DNA of 64,000 nt from Streptomyces caeruleatus (GTDB lineage Bacteria > Actinomycetota > Actinomycetes > Streptomycetales > Streptomycetaceae): contig NZ_KQ948926.1 in NCBI RefSeq assembly GCF_001514235.1, forward strand, positions 158,355 through 222,354, read 5' to 3'. The position numbers and the translations under genes are program-made. Below, one piece after another: positions 57,646 through 64,000 of the stretch; within the stretch, counting starts at the first letter, position 1, and each line of letters starts with the position of its first letter. The notes beneath the pieces are model-generated. The model ran no database searches. It saw only the letters and a list, made by a program, of their open reading frames with translations, and was not told the origin of the DNA.

Positions 57646-58326
57646 TCACGCCCGCGCCGGAACCCCCGTCAACGCCGTCACCACCGGATCCAGCGCCTCA
57701 TGTATCTCGTCCCCCACCGACCGGAAGAACGTGAGCGGCGCCCCGTACGGGTCATACACCTCGTCCGCCTCCGCCGTCGGCGCCAGCAGCCACCCGCGTA
57801 GAGCCGCCGCCGCACGGACCAGGGCGCGTGCGCGGAAGACCACGCCCTCCTCCAGGGGAGGGAGCGTCGCGGGGTCTATCGCCTTCACCAGGCGGGTGAA
57901 CTCCTTCAGGGTGAAGGTGCGCAGGCCCGCCGAGTGGCCCATGGAGATGACCTGGGCACGGTGGTCGCGGGTGGCGGTCAGGACCAGGTCGGCCCGGATG
58001 ACGTGTTCGTCGAGGAGCTCGCGGCCGACGAAGCCGGAGGCGTCCGCGCCGAAGTCGCCGAGGACCGTCTCCGCGTTGGACTCCATGGGCGCGCCCTCGT
58101 GGCCCCAGGTGCCCGCGCTCTCCACGATCAGCCCGCCGCCGAGCACCCCGAGGCGCTGCGCCACGAAATGACGGGTCAGCCGCTCGGTGATCGGCGAGCG
58201 GCACACGTTTCCGGTGCTGACGTGGAGGATGCGGAAGCTGTCGCGCGGGAGTCCCACGAAGGTCGTCGTGATCTCCGCCGCGCTTTCCCCGTTGCCTATG
58301 CCACGCCCCACGTCAGGGGCTGTCAA
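57646..58326 (-). CDS. Low-molecular-weight phosphatase-like protein lacking the nucleophile Cys
   Basis: Protein of 226 residues from a TTG at 58326 that overlaps the Sua5 stop (TTGA) and has GAGG upstream; a GTG at 58311 is an alternative. The P-loop reads HVSTGNVCRSPITERL. The CX5R nucleophile position is Ser37, while Arg43 and the general-acid DPYG motif near the C-terminus are kept. Residues 1-30 and a C-terminal part make it longer than the usual 150-160. The codon is AGC. It sits in the conserved prmC-sua5-glyA-wecA order. Phosphatase activity is doubtful; binding or arsenate-reductase-like chemistry is possible. Confidence 0.88.
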   Translation of the reverse strand: MTAPDVGRGIGNGESAAEITTTFVGLPRDSFRILHVSTGNVCRSPITERLTRHFVAQRLGVLGGGLIVESAGTWGHEGAPMESNAETVLGDFGADASGFVGRELLDEHVIRADLVLTATRDHRAQVISMGHSAGLRTFTLKEFTRLVKAIDPATLPPLEEGVVFRARALVRAAAALRGWLLAPTAEADEVYDPYGAPLTFFRSVGDEIHEALDPVVTALTGVPARA

Positions 58327-58970
58327 TTGGCCACCTCGAGGTCGGGTACGACCTTCCGCAGCTCGTCGGCGGAGATCGCGCCCGCACGCAGCAGGAGGGG
58401 CACCTCTCCCGTGACGTCGACGATCGACGACGGGACGTTGCCGGGGGTCGGGCCGCCGTCCAGGTAGACGGAGACCGAGTCGCCGAGCATCTCCTGCGCG
58501 GCGTCGCAGTCCTCGGGCGCGGGGTGGCCCGTCAGGTTCGCCGAGGACACGGCCATCGGGCCGACCTCGGTCAGCAGCTCGATGGCGACGGGGTGCAGCG
58601 GCATGCGCACGGCGACCGTGCCCCGGGTGTCGCCCAGGTCCCACTGCAGCGACGGCTGGTGCTTGGCGACCAGCGTCAGCGCGCCCGGCCAGAACGCGTC
58701 GACCAGCTCCCAGGCCAGCTCGGAGAAGTCGGTGACGAGACCGTGGAGCGTGTTCGGGGAGCCGATCAGCACGGGGGTGGGCATGTTGCGGCCCCGCCCC
58801 TTGGCCTCCAGCAGGTCGCCGACGGCCTCCTTGGTGAACGCGTCGGCGCCGATGCCGTACACCGTGTCGGTCGGGAGGACCACGAGCTCGCCACGGCGGA
58901 CGGCGGACGCGGCCTCACGCAGACCCGTCGTGCGGTCGGTCGCGTCGTTGGTGTCGTATCGCCGTGCCAT
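58323..58970 (-). CDS. L-threonylcarbamoyladenylate synthase (Sua5/YciO/YrdC)
   Basis: Protein of 215 residues. Motifs are GELVVLPTDTVYGIGADA, KGRGRNMPTPVLIG, FWPGALTLVAKH, VAVRMPLHPVA and SSANLTG. It makes threonylcarbamoyl-AMP for the t6A modification of ANN-decoding tRNAs. GAGGAGG precedes the ATG. Neighbouring prmC, prfA and rpmE make a translation-related cluster. Confidence 0.94.
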   Translation of the reverse strand: MARRYDTNDATDRTTGLREAASAVRRGELVVLPTDTVYGIGADAFTKEAVGDLLEAKGRGRNMPTPVLIGSPNTLHGLVTDFSELAWELVDAFWPGALTLVAKHQPSLQWDLGDTRGTVAVRMPLHPVAIELLTEVGPMAVSSANLTGHPAPEDCDAAQEMLGDSVSVYLDGGPTPGNVPSSIVDVTGEVPLLLRAGAISADELRKVVPDLEVAN

Positions 58971-58972
58971 AT

Positions 58973-59026
58973 CTAGCGGGCCTCCTCGTACACGTACTGC
59001 GGAATCGAAGTCGGGGCGGTGGTCAC
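58973..59026 (-). other. 17-codon frame between prmC and sua5
   Basis: A GTG at 59026 overlaps the prmC stop (GTGA) and opens a 17-residue frame, MTTAPTSIPQYVYEEAR. It ends 2 bp before the sua5 start, and the GAGGAGG of sua5 lies inside its last codons. It would let ribosomes pass from prmC to sua5 and may be a coupling or leader peptide. The evidence is arrangement only. Confidence 0.3.
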
Positions 59027-59904
59027 GGCAGTGCCTTGCGGGCCGTCGCGAACCGGGGGCGGTTGTTGAGGTCCGGGTGGTCGGCCGCGTCGGCCCAGCC
59101 CCGCTCCTCGGTGAAGATCCACGGCACCTGGCCGCCCTGGGTGTCGGCGTGCTCGATGACGACGACGCCGCCGGGGCGCAGGAGCCGGTGTGCGGTCCGT
59201 TCCAGACCGCGGATGAGGTCGAGGCCGTCCTCGCCGGAGAACAGGGCGAGTTCGGGATCGTAGTCCCGTGCCTCGGGAGCGACGTACTCCCACTCGGTGA
59301 GCGGGATGTACGGCGGGTTGGAGATGACCAGGTCGACCTGGCCGTCAAGGTCGCGGAAGGCGTCCAGGGCGTTGCCCTGCCGCAGGTCGACCCTGGACCC
59401 CTCGACGTTCTTGCGGGTCCACCGCAGGGCGTCCTCGGACAGCTCCACGGCGTGCACGCGGGAGCGCGGGACCTCCTGGGCGAGGGCGAGCGCGATGGCG
59501 CCGGAGCCGGTGCACAGGTCGACGATGCAGGGCTCGACGACGTCCATCGCGCGCACGGCGTCTATGGCCCAGCCGACCACCGACTCCGTCTCGGGGCGGG
59601 GCACGAACACCCCGGGCCCGACTTGGAGTTCGAGATAGCGGAAGTACGCCCGCCCGGTGATGTGCTGCAGCGGCTCGCGCTGCTCGCGCCGGGCGATGAC
59701 CTCCCAGTAGCGGGCGTCGAAGTCCGAGTCCTTCACGGAGTGCAGCTCGCCCCGCTTCACGCCGTGCACGAACGCGGCGAGCTCCTCCGCGTCGTTGCGC
59801 GGCGAGGGCACGCCGGCGTCGGCCAGCCGCTGGGTGGCCTGGGCCACCTCCGCGAGCAGCACGCTGCGGGGGCTCGGGGTTCGCCCCCCGATGAATTGCT
59901 GCAC
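59023..59904 (-). CDS. prmC: Peptide chain release factor N5-glutamine methyltransferase
   Basis: Protein of 293 residues. The SAM-binding motif is VDLCTGSGAIALALA and the catalytic motif is VISNPPYIPLTEWE. The substrate is the GGQ glutamine of the release factor encoded directly upstream (prfA). The GTG at 59904 has GGAGG six bases before it. The stop of prfA is 30 bp away. Confidence 0.95.
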   Translation of the reverse strand: MQQFIGGRTPSPRSVLLAEVAQATQRLADAGVPSPRNDAEELAAFVHGVKRGELHSVKDSDFDARYWEVIARREQREPLQHITGRAYFRYLELQVGPGVFVPRPETESVVGWAIDAVRAMDVVEPCIVDLCTGSGAIALALAQEVPRSRVHAVELSEDALRWTRKNVEGSRVDLRQGNALDAFRDLDGQVDLVISNPPYIPLTEWEYVAPEARDYDPELALFSGEDGLDLIRGLERTAHRLLRPGGVVVIEHADTQGGQVPWIFTEERGWADAADHPDLNNRPRFATARKALP

Positions 59905-59934
59905 GCAAGTCCTCCGTGTCGTACTCGTACGTCC

Positions 59935-61011
59935 TTACGCGGCCGCGAGCTTGGCGGCCGAGTCCGCGTCGACGCAGGCCTGGATCACCGAGTCGAGGTC
60001 GCCGTCCAACACCTGGTCCAGGTTGTACGCCTTGAAGCCGACGCGGTGGTCCGAGATGCGATTCTCCGGGAAGTTGTAGGTACGGATCTTCTCGGAGCGG
60101 TCGACGGTGCGGACCTGGCTGCGGCGGGCGTCGGCGGCCTCCTTCTCGGCCTCCTCCTGCGCCGCCGCGAGCAGCCTGGAGCGCAGGATACGCATCGCCT
60201 GCTCCTTGTTCTGCAGCTGGCTCTTCTCGTTCTGGCAGGAGGCGACGACTCCGGTGGGAATGTGCGTGATGCGCACCGCGGAGTCGGTCGTGTTGACGGA
60301 CTGGCCACCCGGGCCGGACGACCGGTACACGTCGATACGGAGGTCGTTCGGGTTGATCTCGACATCGATCTCCTCGGCCTCGGGCGTGACGAGCACACCG
60401 GCCGCGGAGGTGTGGATACGGCCCTGGGACTCGGTCGCCGGCACGCGCTGCACGCGGTGCACACCGCCCTCGTACTTCAGTCGGGCCCAGACGCCCTGCC
60501 CGGGCTCGGTGGCGCCCTGGCCGCCCTTGGTCTTCACCGCGACCTGGACGTCCTTGTAACCGCCGAGCTCGGACTCGGTGGAGTCGATGATCTCGGTCTT
60601 CCAGCCGACCCGCTCGGCGTACCGCAGGTACATGCGCAGCAGGTCGCCGGCGAACAGCGCCGACTCGTCGCCGCCCGCGCCCGCCTTGATCTCGAGGATG
60701 ACGTCCTTGTCGTCGCTGGGGTCGCGCGGGACGAGCAGCAGCCGCAGCTTCTCGGTCAGCTCCTCGCGCTGCTTCTCCAGCTCCTTGACCTCGGCCGCGA
60801 AGTCCGGGTCGTCGGCGGCGAACTCCTTCGCCGTCTCGATGTCGTCGCCGGTCTGCTTCCAGGAGCGGTACGTACCGACGATCGGGGTGAGCTCGGCGTA
60901 GCGCTTGTTGAGCTTGCGCGCGTTGGCCTGGTCGGCGTGGACCGACGGGTCGGCGAGCTTCGTCTCCAGGTCGGCGTGCTCAACGACCAGGTCCTCGACG
61001 GCCTCGAACAT
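59935..61011 (-). CDS. prfA: Peptide chain release factor 1
   Basis: Protein of 358 residues. The GGQ catalytic loop is [20 protein letters not shown], and the PAT stop-codon recognition tripeptide is in [10 protein letters not shown]. It releases peptides at UAA and UAG. The ATG at 61011 has AGGAG upstream. It is followed by its methylase prmC. Confidence 0.97.
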   Translation of the reverse strand: MFEAVEDLVVEHADLETKLADPSVHADQANARKLNKRYAELTPIVGTYRSWKQTGDDIETAKEFAADDPDFAAEVKELEKQREELTEKLRLLLVPRDPSDDKDVILEIKAGAGGDESALFAGDLLRMYLRYAERVGWKTEIIDSTESELGGYKDVQVAVKTKGGQGATEPGQGVWARLKYEGGVHRVQRVPATESQGRIHTSAAGVLVTPEAEEIDVEINPNDLRIDVYRSSGPGGQSVNTTDSAVRITHIPTGVVASCQNEKSQLQNKEQAMRILRSRLLAAAQEEAEKEAADARRSQVRTVDRSEKIRTYNFPENRISDHRVGFKAYNLDQVLDGDLDSVIQACVDADSAAKLAAA

Positions 61012-61058
61012 CTTGGGCTCCTGAACTGCGTAAGAAAGAAGGGGGAAGGCGGGCGACC

Positions 61059-61077
61059 AAAAACGCCGGTCCCGGCG
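61059..61077 (-). terminator. Intrinsic terminator after rpmE
   Basis: On the minus strand CGCCG-GGAC-CGGCG (61077-61064) is followed directly by five T (61063-61059). This is one of the few U-tract terminators in the window. It lies between rpmE and prfA. Confidence 0.7.
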
Positions 61078-61120
61078 CGCCTGTGAGGGGCGCGACCGTG
61101 GACCGGCGAATTGGAGCTCG

Positions 61121-61345
61121 CTACTTCTTGGAGCCGGCAGTCGCCTTGCCGAAGCGGGCCTCGAAGCGGGCCACACGGCCACCGGTGTCGAGGATCTTCT
61201 GCTTGCCCGTGTAGAACGGGTGGCACTCGGAGCAGACCTCGGCGCGGATGGTGCCGCTCTCGATCGTGCTACGGGTGGTGAACGACGCGCCACAGGTGCA
61301 GCTGACCTGCGTCTCGACGTACTCGGGGTGGATGTCGCGCTTCAA
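61121..61345 (-). CDS. rpmE: 50S ribosomal protein L31 (zinc-binding type)
   Basis: Protein of 74 residues with four Cys in SCTC and VCSEC, the zinc-containing C+ form. The start is a TTG at 61345 with AGGAG upstream, giving [16 protein letters not shown]. An upstream in-frame Met at 61441 is rejected. C+ paralogues in Streptomyces are used when zinc is sufficient. Confidence 0.96.
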   Translation of the reverse strand: MKRDIHPEYVETQVSCTCGASFTTRSTIESGTIRAEVCSECHPFYTGKQKILDTGGRVARFEARFGKATAGSKK

Positions 61346-61485
61346 GGTGTCTCCTAGTTTCGGGAGGGCACCGGGTCGCTCCCGCGGGGTGCGGTCGCGT
61401 GAACCGGGGCCGACGTACCAGTCTGCCAGGACTGGGGCCATCCCCCAAAACCGGGGGTTCGCGTCATGTATTCCCTGCCGGCCCC

Positions 61486-61503
61486 GCGCCCCTCAAGGGG
61501 CGC
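61486..61503 (-). terminator. Hairpin at the LCP gene stop codon
   Basis: GCGCCCC (61486-61492), loop TCAA containing the stop codon complement, GGGGCGC (61497-61503). It overlaps the end of the LCP coding region. A second short CCCCC/GGGGG hairpin lies at 61442-61457. Confidence 0.55.
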
Positions 61504-62629
61504 TCACCACGCCCTTGGCAGCTCCCGCAGCCGTGCCTTCGGTGGCCGACTTCGGGATCGGCCTGTCGTGCTTCAGGGCGTCCCACACCAGCTGGGCCTT
61601 GGCCTTCGCCACGAGTACGCGGTTCGGGTCCGCCGGGTCGTACCGGACCGGCATCGTGACCATGTGCATGTTCTTGGAGCTGATGCTTTTAAGTCCGCCT
61701 GCGAACGACATCAGCTTGTTGACCGAGCCGAGGTCGGAGTCGGTGGTCACGGCCTTGGTGGCGGTGTTGGCGAGGTCGAGGAGCTTCTTCGGGTTGTCGA
61801 AGAGGTCGATGTTCTTGATCTGGTTGAGGAGTGCCTTGATGAAGGCCTGCTGGAGCTGGATGCGGCCGAGGTCCGAGCCGTCGCCGACGCCGTGCCGGGT
61901 GCGGACCAGGCCCAGGGCCTGCTTACCGGTGAGCTGGTGGGTTCCGGCCTTGAGGTGGAGGTGGCTGTCGGGGTCGTTGATGTCCTTGGTGGTGGTGACC
62001 TCTACGCCGCCGAGCTCGTCGATGAGCTTCTGGAAGCCGGAGAAGTCGACCTCCAGGTAGTGGTCCATGCGGATGCCGGTGATGGACTCGACCGTCTTCA
62101 CGGTGCAGGCGGCGCCGCCCGTGGAGTACGCCTCGTTGAACATCACGCCGGACGCGGCGTCGTGCGTGTCGCCGTCGGTGTCGGTGCACCGGGGGCGGTC
62201 GACGAGGGTGTCGCGCGGGATGGAGACCACGCTGGCCTTCTTGTGGCCCTCGTAGACGTGCACGATCATCGCCGTGTCCGAGCGGGCGCTGCCGTCGTCG
62301 GTGCCGCCGCCGAGCTGCTTGTTGCTGCCGGAGCGGGTGTCCGAGCCGAGGACGAGGATGTTCTCCGAGCCGTTGTCGACCTTCTCCGGCCGTTCGGTGC
62401 CGAGGGCCTGGTCGATGTCGACGCTCTTGAGGTTGCCGTTGAGCTTGAAGTACAGGTACCCGGCGCCGGTGCCGCCCAGGATCACGATCCCGGCGGCCGT
62501 CCAGGCCATGATCAGCAGGCCCTTGCGTTTGTCCCGGGGTTTGCGGCGGCGGCCCTTGGCCCGGTGGCGCGGACCTGCGGTGCCGGTCTCGCCCGGTATG
62601 CCGGGCTCCGGCGTGCTCTCGGCGGACAC
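61493..62629 (-). CDS. LytR-CpsA-Psr family cell-wall glycopolymer transferase
   Basis: Protein of 378 residues. A basic cytoplasmic N-terminus (RHRAKGRRRKPRDKRK) precedes one membrane span (about 38-58). The extracytoplasmic LCP domain has the conserved GSDTRSGSN, RSDTAMIVHV, VVSIPRDTLVD and RTRHGVGDGSDLGRIQLQQ motifs. It attaches teichoic-acid-like polymers to peptidoglycan from polyprenyl carriers of the WecA type. The GTG at 62629 with GAGGAG upstream is chosen over an ATG at 62791. Confidence 0.93.
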   Translation of the reverse strand: MSAESTPEPGIPGETGTAGPRHRAKGRRRKPRDKRKGLLIMAWTAAGIVILGGTGAGYLYFKLNGNLKSVDIDQALGTERPEKVDNGSENILVLGSDTRSGSNKQLGGGTDDGSARSDTAMIVHVYEGHKKASVVSIPRDTLVDRPRCTDTDGDTHDAASGVMFNEAYSTGGAACTVKTVESITGIRMDHYLEVDFSGFQKLIDELGGVEVTTTKDINDPDSHLHLKAGTHQLTGKQALGLVRTRHGVGDGSDLGRIQLQQAFIKALLNQIKNIDLFDNPKKLLDLANTATKAVTTDSDLGSVNKLMSFAGGLKSISSKNMHMVTMPVRYDPADPNRVLVAKAKAQLVWDALKHDRPIPKSATEGTAAGAAKGVVSAP

Positions 62630-62756
62630 TGTGCTCCTCGGTTCTCGTTCCGGTCGGTTACCCCCTGCTTTCAGGGACAGGCGTGGCCATTTGGCCCGTA
62701 CCACACCATCGTCGCCCCGTCCGGTCAGACGGGGAAACTCGGAGAAGGGTTGCACA

Positions 62757-62798
62757 ACGGACCGTGCCCACCGCCGGGGAGCGATGGGCACGGTCCGT
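62757..62798 (-). terminator. Terminator after the protease gene
   Basis: Perfect 14-bp arms (62757-62770 and 62785-62798) with a 14-nt loop, 38 bp past the stop of the minus-strand protease gene. Confidence 0.8.
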
Positions 62799-62836
62799 AG
62801 TCGGCGATCCCGGGCAGGCCGGTCTCACCTGCGCTT

Positions 62837-64000
62837 TCAGCCGAGAATGTCGTACTGCTTGTAATCGGTGCCGACGGACTTCGGTGTGCTGAAGATCTCG
62901 CTCGTGGCCTTTCCGGTGCCCGGGTACAGGTAGAGCGTGCCGGCGGTGTTACGGGCCAGGAAGTCGGCCTTGCCGTCGCCGGTGACGTCGCCGACGGCGT
63001 CGAAGCCGTTGTACGTCGCCCAGGTGCGCACCTTGATGCGGGGGGCGAACGCGCCGGTGCCGGACTTGCCGGTGCCCTTGAACAGGTAGATGTAGCCGCC
63101 CGTCCTGCTGCGTGCGATCAGGTCCGTCCTGCCGTCGCCGGTGAAGTCGCCGTGGCCGCGCAGGGAGTTGTACTGGTTCCAGCCGGAGCCGACCTTCACG
63201 CGGGTGCCGAAGGTGCCGTTGCCCTTGCCCGGGTAGATCCACAGGTACCCGCCGGAGTCGACGGAGAGCAGGTCGGGCAGGTAGTCGCCGGTGACGTCGC
63301 CCGGGACGACGATGCGGGTGCGGGTCTTCCAGTTGTCGGCGAGCTGCTTGGTGGCCCAGCTGCCGCTCGACGGCACGTAGTGCGACCAGAACAGGTCGCC
63401 GTCGGAGCCGCGCCGGTAGATGAGGTCCTGGTAGCCGTCCCGGTCGAGGTCGGTCTGGAGGACGAGGTCGGCGCCGCTCCAGTTGCCCCAGGACTCGCGC
63501 GCGGCGAAGGAGGTGCCGCCCGAGTCCTTCGAGTAGCCGGTCTTCGTGGAGGCGTTGCGCAGCCACAGGTCGGCCCGGTGGTCCCCGCTGATGTTGGTGT
63601 CGTCGACCCGGGGGTAGGCGGCACCGACGTAGGAGGTGACCTTGGCGAAGACGCTGTAGGCGCCCTGGGCGACGCAGTCCTGCACACCCCAGGAGACGAC
63701 GCCGACGATCCGCCCGTTCACGACGAGCGGCCCGCCGGAGTCGCCGTTGCAGGCGGAGGTCGTACCGGTGTCGCTGCCGCTGGCCGGCGTGCCCGCGCAG
63801 ACCATGTGGCCCTTGATGAACTCACTGCCGTAGTAGCCCGCGCAGGTGCTGTCGGACTGGATCGGCAGCGTGGCCGTCTTCAGCGTGCCGGAGATGTCCT
63901 GGCCGGTGGAGCTGGTCCGGCCCCAGCCGTAGACCTTGGCGCTGGTCCCGGCGGCGTACGAGGCGGTGTCACCGGACGCCGTCATGCGGATCGGCGTCGC
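62837..64000 (-). CDS. Secreted trypsin-like protease fused to FG-GAP repeats (5' end outside window)
   Basis: The visible 387 codons are the C-terminal part; start, signal peptide and the catalytic His and Asp lie beyond position 64000. The Ser nucleophile is in SACNGDSGGPLVV, and Cys pairs typical of chymotrypsin-fold enzymes flank it. After VGAAYPRVDD comes an integrin-like FG-GAP/VCBS region. Its Ca-binding turns are NISGDHRADLWLR, DLDRDGYQDLIYR, DVTGDYLPDLLSV, DFTGDGRTDLIAR and DVTGDGKADFLAR. It is probably an extracellular protease with a calcium-stabilised beta-propeller for substrate or wall binding. Confidence 0.92.
   Translation of the reverse strand, partial: ATPIRMTASGDTASYAAGTSAKVYGWGRTSSTGQDISGTLKTATLPIQSDSTCAGYYGSEFIKGHMVCAGTPASGSDTGTTSACNGDSGGPLVVNGRIVGVVSWGVQDCVAQGAYSVFAKVTSYVGAAYPRVDDTNISGDHRADLWLRNASTKTGYSKDSGGTSFAARESWGNWSGADLVLQTDLDRDGYQDLIYRRGSDGDLFWSHYVPSSGSWATKQLADNWKTRTRIVVPGDVTGDYLPDLLSVDSGGYLWIYPGKGNGTFGTRVKVGSGWNQYNSLRGHGDFTGDGRTDLIARSRTGGYIYLFKGTGKSGTGAFAPRIKVRTWATYNGFDAVGDVTGDGKADFLARNTAGTLYLYPGTGKATSEIFSTPKSVGTDYKQYDILG

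Overview
The window is a piece of a Streptomyces chromosome. The evidence is the high GC content with strong third-position GC bias, frequent GTG/TTG starts, a type II polyketide spore-pigment (whiE-type) cluster, the polarity proteins Scy and FilP, an actinobacterial atp operon preceded by wecA, and NucS. Gene order from about 11.3 kb to 62.6 kb matches what I recall of the scy-atp-rpmE region of S. coelicolor. That comparison is from memory and was not checked.

Region 1 (1-10.8 kb) carries a DUF3817 membrane protein and a MarR regulator, then a spore-pigment locus. A seven-gene minus-strand operon (10787 to 5497) encodes a SchA/CurD protein, cupin, KS-alpha, KS-beta/CLF, ACP, aromatase and TcmI-like cyclase. 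Facing it is a plus-strand pair (FAD hydroxylase, amidohydrolase), separated by a perfect 19-bp bidirectional terminator. Divergent from that pair is a minus-strand P450 and a stand-alone ABM mono-oxygenase. The P450, the ABM protein and the amidohydrolase are additions to the classical eight-gene whiE set.

Region 2 (10.8-22 kb) starts with a repeat-rich intergenic stretch. It then holds a thiamine-binding-family protein with a second DUF3817 protein, three consecutive AIM24-family genes, a MarR gene, an OmpR-type two-component pair divergent from a secreted Asp-rich PepSY protein, an MFS transporter, and meaB, thiolase and methylmalonyl-CoA epimerase.

Region 3 (22-31.4 kb) encodes the long coiled-coil proteins Scy and FilP, followed by two related ABC-2 type transporters (ATPase plus permease each).

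Region 4 (31.4-46.1 kb) contains a small Cys/His protein, an LLM flavin oxidoreductase, an SCO5389-family protein, nucS, a large membrane-anchored P-loop protein, a STAS protein and a 3-hydroxybutyryl-CoA dehydrogenase. A clearly decaying TetR/ABC-transporter module follows, with a deletion, frameshifts, a nonsense codon and a microsatellite. After it come a PduO-type adenosyltransferase and the chiS-chiR-chiC chitinase locus, which has the classical 12-bp direct repeats in its promoter.

Region 5 (46.1-64 kb) is almost entirely on the minus strand. In transcription order it holds a secreted trypsin/FG-GAP protein (5' end outside the window), an LCP protein, rpmE, prfA, prmC, a Sua5/YrdC protein, a phosphatase-like protein lacking its nucleophile Cys, glyA, wecA, atpI-B-E-F-H-A-G-D-C and a DUF2550 protein. 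No tRNA, rRNA, CRISPR array, insertion sequence or prophage was recognised.
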